Source: Beroe forskalii | Taxonomy: Eukaryota > Ctenophora > Nuda > Beroida > Beroidae | Direction: 5' to 3' | Length of the DNA stretch: 64,000 nucleotides | Assembly: GCA_011033025.1 (NCBI GenBank) | Contig: WFMF01000021.1 | Span: 186,001-250,000 of the forward strand | Part shown: in pieces, positions 12,888 to 23,300 of the stretch | Layout: each line of letters opens with the position of its first letter | How positions within the stretch are numbered: the first letter of the stretch is position 1 | The notes under the pieces: generated by a model | The model's input: only the letters and a program-made list of their open reading frames with translations | The model's database searches: none | Told to the model about the DNA's origin: nothing | Position numbers and translations under genes: made by a program

Positions 12888-14067
12888 TATCAAACCCAGA
12901 TTATTAACTATTTTATGTGAATGATGATTAAATTTCCATATAATTGTGAAGTACTTAATAAATCATATAGCATCATCTTATATATGATGGGACACTGAAA
13001 TAGGTTCACTTTAATTGTGTTACTGTTAGTTTTCATTTTTAGAAGTATGATGGGTAATAAGAGACGTTGGACACTTAAATTCTGGTATGGAACTCTAAAT
13101 TTATGGATTGAAGCTTTTGTTGATCAGTAAATTATATTCTAGCTTTATTACTATTGATAACACATTGATATCAACGGGCCATAGGCTTACACTTACCCAC
13201 AAGTCCTCTTGACACTGACCAATCAGCAAGTGTGTCAGAGGCATGGAGATTTCGGGGTGGGTATAAGCTAACACGCCGCAGATGTTAATAATGAAAGAGA
13301 AGCTGCGAGTGTGAAATTAAACCATTCATCGAGCCAAGGTTTTGATTCAAATATAGCTCCCATGATGCAGACGTTTTAGCGCAAGTTATTTTAGTGCGTG
13401 TAAATATTATATAGTCATAGAAAGCGTTATAATTGATGCATTGGATGTTGTAAAATTAAAAATTTCCCTTTTTCTATGCCATTCATTCAATTTATTCCCG
13501 CCCTGGCCAGGGCGGTAACCCCGGCGGGAAAGAAATTGAGGACCGGGACCTATCTAAAACGATTTGTTGTAAAATTTTAGGTCTAAGATAACATTTTTAT
13601 TGGTACACGACATGTACATAAACTTAAATCGCGTGCTACAGAGACGGAACTGACCAGGATATTGCCTCTTTGTAAATAGGGATGAGAAATAATGGACCAA
13701 ATTGTGGTGCACGTTAGTTTACGCGGAAGTTTTGTAGAAATTATGGAATTCAAAGAAATTGATATTTACACGGGATTTTTATCTTGATAACGTTGAAATA
13801 AGGTCAAATACGACTAATGCACGTGAAATTAGAACTGGTTATTTCAAATGGTTTCAATATTTCAGCTCGTGAGTTCACGTGGACGTTTTTAGGAATCAAG
13901 AAATACACCAATTTTGTTAATGAATACAAAATATACTAACAAGGCTTCCGATTGCATAAAGGTGTGTTACGTAGATTCTAACTGCGTGAGGACTAGTTAC
14001 ATGAGTTTCAAAACTGCGTTTCGGTAAGTTACGTGGGTTCCAACTGCGTACATCTGTAAAGATATTG

Positions 14068-14210
14068 CCACCAAAACCGTTAGACGGTTGGTCTAGTAAC
14101 CCCCTGCGAGGTTGGATGTGATAACGGGATCTTAAAATGAGACAAAATGGACTGACCCTGCACCCAACCTCGAAGGGGATTACTTGACCAACCGTCCAAC
14201 GGTTTTGGTG
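14068..14210. mobile_element. Inverted-repeat element (CCAAAACCGT arms)
   Basis: Left arm CACCAAAACCGTTAGACGGT and right arm ACCGTCCAACGGTTTTGGTG, continuing inward with GGTCTAGTAACCCC/GGGGATTACTTGACC and CGAGGTTGG/CCAACCTCG. The stem is about 48 bp with a loop of about 45 bp. The rest of 12888-15271 shows no gene; a palindrome around GCCCTGGCCAGGGC lies near 13501-13515. Confidence 0.75.
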
Positions 14211-15271
14211 ATACATCCTGGATAAAAACAGAAATTGTTACACGTTTTTATACACTTTCACTGAATTTCATATCATAATTTGCATCTACTTTAAAAGTTT
14301 AAAACTGATTATATAGCATATAATAATATACTGTGATAATTGTTAAAAGAATTAAAACAACTTATAGAGTTGCTGGTTTGAAATATAAGTTTGGTAAATT
14401 TAAAGTTAATTAAAAAGGTAATAAAATAATTTTGTCCTGTGCTAATTTGGCGCTCATGATATAATATAATTATGATAATTTTGTTTTATTTTTACTAAAC
14501 GTTAAAAAGATTAGATTTTGATGAGCCTTTGGGTAAATTTTTGGCGTGAATATGTTTTTACAAGATATATATTGTTTATTTTTATACTCGGTGTAATGCA
14601 AACCCCAATATTCAATGTCTAAAAATCTCTCTTTTTTATTTATTACGAGTGAACCGTTGTTAATAAATTTGAGATGTCATGTTAGGAAAGGAAGATCTTT
14701 TTAAATTGGTGTAATCATGCTTTCACTGATTAGTAAATTGAGCCACTAGTATAATTTATGAGTGAATTTTGAAGGTATATTTCTCTCGTCTCAATGTGAG
14801 TTAATGCTCATTTGACCTGCGTGATATTAAGAGATTGTTGAATTGCTAAATTAAACAAGTATCCAGGACAAGTTGTATAACCAAATATTACAATGGAGTT
14901 GAAAGGGCTTTCTGCTCTTGTTTCCGGCACCAAAACGACCGAAAAATACCACAAAAGTTATGACATTTTATTTTCTGGAGCTTTTTTCAACGGAGCGGTC
15001 AATCTTTATTTTCAGTTCCCAGAAATGCTGTTACCAACGACCTTGCAATCGAAAAAATCAGTGCTCAATCATGATTCACAAATTCCAAGAATTTGAAGCC
15101 TGGAGCCTTTTTTTCTTTTCTCTGTAATTGACCTAAAAACTTGCCCGGCTCTTGCCGAAATTATACCATCAAAATTATCCTATGCCTCTTTGACTTTGCT
15201 AACATTTCATCTGTTTGACCCGCTAAATTTTATATTCTGTATGGCTTGTGAATTGTAGGATATTAAATGCT

Positions 15272-15360
15272 GCGCACGAGAAATAGGCGGGTAGGATGAC
15301 GTCATTATCATAGCTCAATGTAGTGAGTTGATGACGTTGAACCGCCTATTTCTTGCGCGC
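15272..15360. mobile_element. MITE family C, copy 1 (carries TGACGTCAT)
   Basis: Termini GCGCACGAGAAATAGGCGGG and CCGCCTATTTCTTGCGCGC. The interior has GTAGGATGACGTCATTATCA and a second GATGACGTTGA. The CRE palindrome TGACGTCA sits inside. Further copies are at 23059-23175 and 32672-32754. Confidence 0.8.
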
Positions 15361-15749
15361 ACCGTATAAAAACAGCCTGTTTACGGAACGTTTATCCAAT
15401 TAAAAGGTGCTGGAATCATTAGTTGAAAATATATTTTCAAGGATTGAAAAGCAATTCTTTAGCTTGTATCTTACTCGTAGTATATATATTATAATGCCAG
15501 TCTTATAAACAATCATGCTCTTTGTTCTCATAATTACTTTGACATAATATAAAGTGAATAGATCCTGCAGGGTGATATGTTGAGATATTATAGCAGTCGG
15601 GAAATTCTAAAAACAACGCAAAATCGATAATTTTATCATGTCAGTATTTATTTCGTCGTTTTGACCTAATCATTCATCGATTTCAACTGAAAAGGCTCAG
15701 GCTGGATCACATTTTTAGTTTTTAAACACGACTATCGGTTTGCTGATGT

Positions 15750-15840
15750 GGGGGGTAAGGCAAACTTTTGCAAACCTTTCCACTTTTTTTGGAGTTTGCC
15801 ATAGTTTGCCCAAGTTTGTCATAGTTTGCCTTACCCCCTC
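15750..15840. repeat. Inverted repeat of GGGGGTAAGGCAAACTTTTG type
   Basis: Left end GGGGGTAAGGCAAACT and right end AGTTTGCCTTACCCCC-like sequence, with internal TTTGCCATAGTTTGCC repeats. About 90 bp and non-coding. Probably a small MITE. Confidence 0.6.
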
Positions 15841-15937
15841 CTGATGTCAAAGCGACCCAGCCACATGCTCACCAATCGTTAAAACCCTGTCGGATCTAAT
15901 ACACTTTATTAGCTCTTATTGAAATGTAGCCTTTAAT

Positions 15938-16136
15938 CAGGGGCGTAGCCTGATATCAGGGGCGTAGCCTGATCAGGGGCGTAGCCTGATATTTTTGAAA
16001 AAGATGCGGTGAGTTACATTGAAACCTGTTGATTTTTATTTTTCTTGGCTCAAAGCTCTTATCGTACAACAAACTTTTTATAAGTTGTTAGTCAAAAAGG
16101 GGAGGCCTGTGTCGCCTTCCCCCTGGCTACGCCCCT
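15938..16136. mobile_element. hAT-like MITE (CAGGGGCGTAGCC termini)
   Basis: The ends are CAGGGGCGTAGCC and GGCTACGCCCCTG, the CAGGGGC form common in hAT elements. The left terminus is tandemly repeated three times with a spacing of about 20 bp. No matching 8-bp target duplication is obvious. No transposase. Confidence 0.7.
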
Positions 16137-16445
16137 GTCCCTGATGTGATATTATGCTTTAAACTATTAAACGTCTTCCTCAGATATATAATGATAAATG
16201 ATATACATTGCTTTTACTTTGAAATCATCAACACCATATGTAAGTTATTACGATCCAATAGAACTCTCTGCTATTACATTCTACTTTTATTATATTTGAT
16301 AGAAATTCCCGCTGTTTTACTCTACATTTACATTTCATTTTTCTAAAAAAATAGTTTACTGTAAAAAAAGAAATTATAAATGGGCCCTTATTTATTAAAC
16401 GGACCAAATGTTCTTTTCAAAACCAATTGACATTTTAAAGGGTTA

Positions 16446-16527
16446 AGTAACGAGTAAAAAGTGCATCCGTGATTTTACACACGAGTATTTAATATCGCAT
16501 TGTAAAGGTTTGCACTTTTTGCGAGTT
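16446..16527. mobile_element. MITE family D copy (AGTAACGAGTAAAAAG)
   Basis: The left end AGTAACGAGTAAAAAGTGCA and the shared inner block TTACACACGAGT match the element at 11513-11646. The right end is TGCACTTTTTGCGAGTT. Short, non-coding. Confidence 0.6.
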
Positions 16528-16569
16528 CCCTATTAAACTGAAATATGGACCGACCATATTCGTTAAAAA

Positions 16570-17279
16570 CTTCCACAGTAGGAAGTTTAAATGGCTCCCA
16601 TAAACAACTCAATCAATGTAATTTAATTTAAATAATTTCCACCGTAGGAAGTTTAAATGGCTCCCAAAAACAACTCAATCAATGTTATTTGATTTAAATA
16701 ATTTCCACCGTAGGAAGTTTAGATGGCTCCCAAAAACAACTCAATCAATGTTATTTGATTTAAATAATTTCCACCGTAGGAAGTTTAGATGGCTCCCAAA
16801 AACAACTCAATCAATGTTATTTGATTTGACTAATTTCCACCGTAAGAAGTTTAGATGGCTCCCAAAAACAACTCAATCAATGTTATTTGAGTTAAATAAT
16901 TTCTACCGTAGTTAGTTTAAATGGCTCCCAAAAACAAAAACGACTCAATTAAGGTAATTTAATTTAACTAATTTCCACCGTAGGAAGTTTAAATGACTCC
17001 CAAAAACAAAACAATCAATGTAATTTAATTTAACTAATTTCCACCGTAGGAAGTTTAGATGGCTCCCAAAAACAACTCAATTATTGTTATTTGATTTCAA
17101 CCGTAGGAAGTTTAAATGGCTCCCAAAAACAACTCAATTAATGTAATTTAATTTAACTAATTTCCACCGTAGGAAGTTTAAATGGCTCCCAAAAACAACT
17201 CAATCATTGTAATTTAATTTAAATAAAACAACTCAATTATTGTTATTTAATTTGACTAATTTCCACCGTAGGAAGTTTA
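16570..17279 (+). repeat. 66-bp tandem array abutting the homeobox gene start
   Basis: About eleven imperfect 66-bp units containing TTTCCACCGTAGGAAGTTTA, ATGGCTCCCAAAAACAAC and TCAATCAATGTTATTTGA. The last unit stops at GGAAGTTTAG, 15 bp before the ATG at 17295. Most units hold ATGGCTCCC followed by a stop after about ten codons, so any transcript starting upstream would carry several minimal uORFs. Whether the array is transcribed is unknown. Confidence 0.85.
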
Positions 17280-17294
17280 GCGTATCATGTGAGA

Positions 17295-17356
17295 ATGAAG
17301 CTGGACAGTGTCCCTCTGCCAACGGAGAAGCAGTACCTTTACTACCTTATTATCAG
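17295..17356 (+). CDS. Exon 1 of the homeobox gene
   Basis: Encodes MKLDSVPLPTEKQYLYYLII plus AG of a split Ser codon. With exon 2 (18479-18546, T CAG TTA TAT...) it reads IISQLYRDGYMEAG. The 3' end of this exon and its donor are the seed of the 24-bp array that follows. Upstream sequence is the 66-bp array, so the promoter is not visible. Confidence 0.8.
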
Positions 17357-20300
17357 GTACCTTTACTACCTTATTATCAGGTACCTTTACTACCTTATTA
17401 TCAGGTACCTTTACTACCTTATTATCAGGTACCTTTACTACCTTATTATCAGGTACCTTTACTACCTTATTATCAGGTACCTTTACTACCTTATTATCAG
17501 GTACCTTTACTACCTTATTATCAGATACCTTTACTACCTTATTATCAGGTACCTTTACTACCTTATTATCAGGTACCTTTACTACCTTATTATCAGGTAC
17601 CTTTACTACCTTATTATCAGGTGGGGTCTTGGCCAAAGTGGAGTTTTCGGCTAGAAATGATAGTGGAGCATCATAGCTACTAGAAAAACTTAACGTAATT
17701 ACTAATTTGCCTGTAATTACAATATGCGCGCAAACTTCAATCACGATTTGCCAAAAATAATCTTAGAAAAAAATCTATCTCCTCCACATTTTTTGGAGAA
17801 TCGTCCTGAAACTTTCCAGAGATGTTCTAGGGTTCAAAATAAGGAGATTTGTCCAAGGGATTTTTGTTTCATGCCACAGAACCGAAAATATTCGATTTTG
17901 AATTTTCGCGCTTCCGTAAAGTGTTTCTGGTTGCTATCATGCCCCTCTATCATTTCTAGCCGAAAACTCCATAATTTGGCCATCGACATTCGACACCCTT
18001 TTCCGATTCTTCTAGGTTTTTTTCCTTCGTCTCCCCGCTGTACACACTGTACAGTGTACATGTGTACATGTGTAGAGCAATTAGCTAATGATCACCTAAA
18101 GTACAGTGCAGGTATAGTGAACATGTGTAGAGCAAATATCTAGTGATAATCTAAAGTACAGTGTACATGTGTACATGTGTAGAGCAATTAGCTAATGACT
18201 GGCTAATGTTAAATGATGCTCTGCATCTGCACTTGTCACGAACTGTTTTAACACAGATTCTTGAAGTACATTGCAATCAGTCAAAATTTCTTGAGAGAGT
18301 GAACAAGAGAGCCGATATTTTAATATTTTGCGAATCTGGACCCTCCGAAGGTGACTGATATGATACCAGATGGCCCCGGGTTAACAGAATCTACTCGGGG
18401 CATTTCCCCGGGGTAGCAGAGTTTCACCGGGGCATTTCCCCATCCTATCTTTGTAACCCCTCCCTCCCCATCCCTCAGTCAGTTATATAGAGATGGGTAC
18501 ATGGAAGCGGGAATGCGCCTCGAGATGAGTGTCCTCGAATCAGCAGGTATTGATTTACTATACCATATTCATACCATAGATTCATACCATGTTTATACGT
18601 TTATACCATCTTAATACCAACTTTATACCATCAATTCATACCAACTTTATACAATTCATTCAAGGGAATAAGTGCTCAGCGGTCAGCCCGATGCCGCCCC
18701 TTTTACGCCCCCATAGTGCCATGGATGTACTTTGGACACCCCTCCTGTAACTTATAATTCCTCTACTTCTAGAAGATTTAGTACTTTCTAGAACTTCCTT
18801 GAAGTTCTTCAACTAACAGAATTTAATCATAATGCTAAATTTTAAATGAAAATTGGGAAATTTATGCTGTTTTCATCATGCAGAACCTACCTTTTGTTTT
18901 AACCCCCTTTGGTCTTTTCCTTAAGACCAGTTATCGTTTCAAGCCCCGGGGTAGAGAAATAAACCACCACAAAATACCAGGTCTTGTAATATTCCTTTTA
19001 ATGAAATTCCTTTTCCAGGACAAGTGTTACCTAGCAACCGGCTAAGCAGCATTCTATCGGAATGTCTGCGGAGTTTCAGTGATCTGACTGATTATCTCTC
19101 CACCAGAAATAGCAATGGTATGTTGAACTATTGAGCTAAACACAGCTATAAAGCTCTTGACACCTAAAACCCCATCTACACTTTTATCCTTAGCGAATCT
19201 CCCCCAACGCCCCTCTAACCCCCATTATCCCCTCTAACTCCCAACACCCCTCTTACCCTTATTAACCTTTTATCCCCTCTAACACTAATGCCTCCCCTAA
19301 CCCCCAATACCCCCTTTATACCCCATTATCCCCTCTAACCCCCATTATCCCCTCAAACCCCCAATGCCCCCTCTAACCCCGTTGACACCCTTCTCTAATC
19401 CCCAATGCCTCCCAGCTTTGAAGCCGTTGACACCACCCTCGCCCCCCTCGTCTCTGGTGAACCCCCTGCAGCGGTCCCCCCTCACCACCTCCAGGAAGAG
19501 ACTCCACTCAGGACCAGCCACTACCTCCTCCTCCTCCTCCTTCTCTACCTCCTCCTCCTCCTCCTTCCCTGCCCCTTCCCCTCGTAACCCATCGGTGAGA
19601 ATTATTATCATTATGTTGTCTTAGACACTAACAAAGTAATAATATTATGATAATTTTGCAAAAATTTGGTTCACATCATAAATTGTAGACCAGCCAATTT
19701 ATAGACCAGCTAATTCATAGACCAGCCAAAAGCAGCAATAGGTGGAAATATTTTTTAATGTCCCCTCGTAACCCATCGGTGAGAATTATTATCATGATGT
19801 TGTCTTAGACACTAATAATAATGATAATTTTGCAAAATTTTATTCACATCATAAATTGTAGACCAGCCAATTATAGACCAGCCAATTCATAGACCAGCCA
19901 AAAGCAGCAATAGATGGAGGTATTTCTTTATGTCCTTCCACCTAAAGATTAAATGCTGCCCAAAAAGCAGACCTTATAAGTACTTGTATAGCTGTTTGTT
20001 TACGAGAACTTCCTCCTACAGTCAGCAAACAGTAACAAGTACACTAATTCCTAACACCCCCTCCAACTCACGATACCCCCTCTAACCCCCAATACCCCCT
20101 CTGAATCCCAACACCCCCTCTATCTCCCATGATACGCCCTCTAACTCCTAGTACCCCTCTAATTCCCAACACCCCTCTATCTCCCATGATACGCCCTCTA
20201 ACTCCTAGTACCCCTCTAATTCCCAACACCCCCTCTATCTCCCATGATACGCCCTCTAACTCCTAGTACCCCCTCTAATTCCCAACACCCCCTCTATCTC

Positions 20301-23300
20301 CCATGATACGCCCTCTAACTCCTAGTACCCCCTCTAATTCCCAACACCCCCTCTATCTCCCATGATACGCCCTCTAACTCCTAGTACCCCCTCTAATTCC
20401 CAAACACCCCCTCTATCTCCCATGATACGCCCTCTAACTCCTAGTACCCCCTCTAATTCCCAACACCCCCTCTATCTCCCATGATACGCCCTCTAACTCC
20501 TAGTACCCCCTCTAACTCCCAACACCCCCTCTAACTCAAAATATCCCCTCTAACTCCCAACACCCCCTCTAACTCCCAATACCCCCTCTAACCCTCTAAC
20601 CCCCAATACACCTAACTACCAATACCCCCTCTAACTTTCATTATCCCCTCTAACCCACATTATCCCCTCTAACTCCCAATAACCCCTCTAACTCCTAATA
20701 TCCCCTCTAACCCCCAACACCCCCTCTAACTCCCAACCCCCCTCTTACTACCAACACCCCCTCTAACTTTCATTACCCCCTCTAACCCACAACACCCCCT
20801 CTAACCCCCAACACCCCTTCTAACCCCTCCTCCTGACAGCAAACAGCAACACCCCCTCTAACTCCCAGTACCCCCTCTAACCCCCAATACCCCCTCTAAC
20901 CCCCAACACCCCCTCTATCTCCCAATGACCCAATACCCCTCTAACCCCCAGTACCCCCTCTAACCCCCAACACCCCCTCTAACCCCTAATACCCCTTCTA
21001 ACCCCCAACACCCCTTCTAACCCCCAACACCCCTTCTAACTCCCAACACCCCTCTAACCCCCAACACCCCCTCTAACCCCTCCTCCTGACAGCAAACAGC
21101 AACAAGCACCGTGTTCCCGGGCTTCCCTCCTTCCTCCGAAGGGGTCTACACTTCCTCCTCCTCCTCTCTTTCTACAGAACAACTCACTGAGGACACCTCC
21201 AGGGTGGGGACTCCCCGGGAGAACGTGAGGTCTCAACTTTCTAAGGTGAGGAGAATGTGTAATTTAATCATTATGATTCTCAGATTTGTCTGAAAACACA
21301 AAAACTGGAGACATTTTCAATTTTTGATTGAGTAAGAAAAATCCAGCATCTTAGGTTGAGTCTGCGCCATCTTCAAAAGAAAAACCTTACAGGAACTAGA
21401 GGAAATCTGCAACGAGACCGAGGCCGAGTTTGAAAAAAGGTCCGATTTTGGCCGAGGCCGAGTACTCGGTCGTTTACTGATTTGGTGCAATTTCGTAGCC
21501 ACTATTATTTCCCAGGAACTAGAGGAAATCTGCAACGCTGCAGTTGCTGATGTGAGACCGGACCCAGTCCCCACAAAGACACCAAGCTCTGTTCGACTCG
21601 ACCCCTCACCTGCTAAAGATCCTCTCCATCACCATACAACCACGCAAGGACATCTCCTACTGCTGCAATCCTAGTCGAAACAGGTAGTTGGGATCACTGG
21701 TTTCTGGAAAAATTTCTCATTGGCCATGTTACTCAATTTTCGGTCTTTTAGCGAAATGGCATCGTTTTTGTTTGGGATATTTGGGCTTTTCTGTAATGAA
21801 AAAAGTCAAAACAGGGTTTAATTTTTCTAGGTTTTATGGGTTTATCCGGTGTTAATAACTGTTGTCCCCCACCTTGGTTTCTCTCTAAAATCATGACTGA
21901 CTTCATTATATCTTTTCCACCTCGCCCCTTCTAACAGCACCTCTCCTCTTCACCCCCCATTGCCTTCTAACACCACATCTCCCTTAGTTCCAACTGCTGC
22001 AGTCAGCAGACAGACATCTGCCACCTCAGTCGACCCTACCACCCCCTCCCCAACCGTTACAACCCTCGACAAGCTAAAACTCGATCCTGGTGGCATCGCT
22101 GACACCCGTATAAAGATCGAGCCCGGTGTCGAGATTAAGATCGAGATGTCCGACTTGGAGGAGGCAGTGGATTCGGGTCTGACGGCTGCTTTGCTCAGCA
22201 AATCTCCGTCACTCGATCCGAGCAGTGATGTTCTGAACCACAGGTGCGAGCTTCTGGTTACTTCTTGTCTTTTCTCTCTCTTTTTCCCAGAAGAGAGGGA
22301 GAAGACTATATTCGGCGTATTAGAAATTGGCGGATTGCTCGGATTTTCCACAGCTTATCGCGTGATCACCTTCGTATGTGATAGCAAATGGAACAATCAG
22401 ATGGTTGTATCTGACGTTGACAATATCAGGTACAACCATCTGATTGGTCCATTTGGTATCCAACAATAAGGAGATCACGTGATATATCACGTGATTTTCC
22501 ACAGCCTATCATGATAGTTTTTGGAAAATCATAGCAATCCGCCAATTTCTAATACGCCGAATATAGCCTTCTCCCTCTCTTTTTCCCAGAAACGTGAGCC
22601 TAAAAATGGAATTTCCGTTCTCTCCTTTTTCCATTCAATTCCAGTGGTATTGCTCGTTCCGACAGCAACATTCTGGGCAATAACTTGATGTTGAATTCGT
22701 CCGGTTTTGATGTGAATGCTGTGTCACATTCATTATCACAACATATTACCCCATCGACAGAATGAAACGATTAACACACGGACACTGTAAATTCCTTTAT
22801 TTGTCTACCATAATGCCAAACAAATTCATAAATCACCAAAAATGCCCTCCTTACCTCCTCTTAAAATGATAATTTATGACAGTTGCGTATTTGTAATACT
22901 ATCGATATTACACTATTACAGACGATACATATGCATATCCAAGCTGATAATTTATGTCGCCTCGACTGGACTGAATTTTTTTTTTATTTACTGAAAAGCG
23001 ATTCCTTTTGATGACCGGGGCAATATGGATGTGAAGTTTGAATAACAAATTCCTCACACTATACGCCACGCGGGAGATATAGGCGGGTAGGATGACGTCA
23101 TTATCATAATATCAGTATATCATGATGTAGCGAGTTGATGACGTTGATCCGCCTATTTCTCGTGCGCCGAGTATAACCCTTTCACTATAATCCCAGTGAG
23201 AACCCGTGCAGTAGCGCTAACTCCACAACGACTGCCACTGACGAAGCAGCAAAAACCCTGCTCGACAATCTGAGCAGCATATCCAATATCAGCGAAATCG

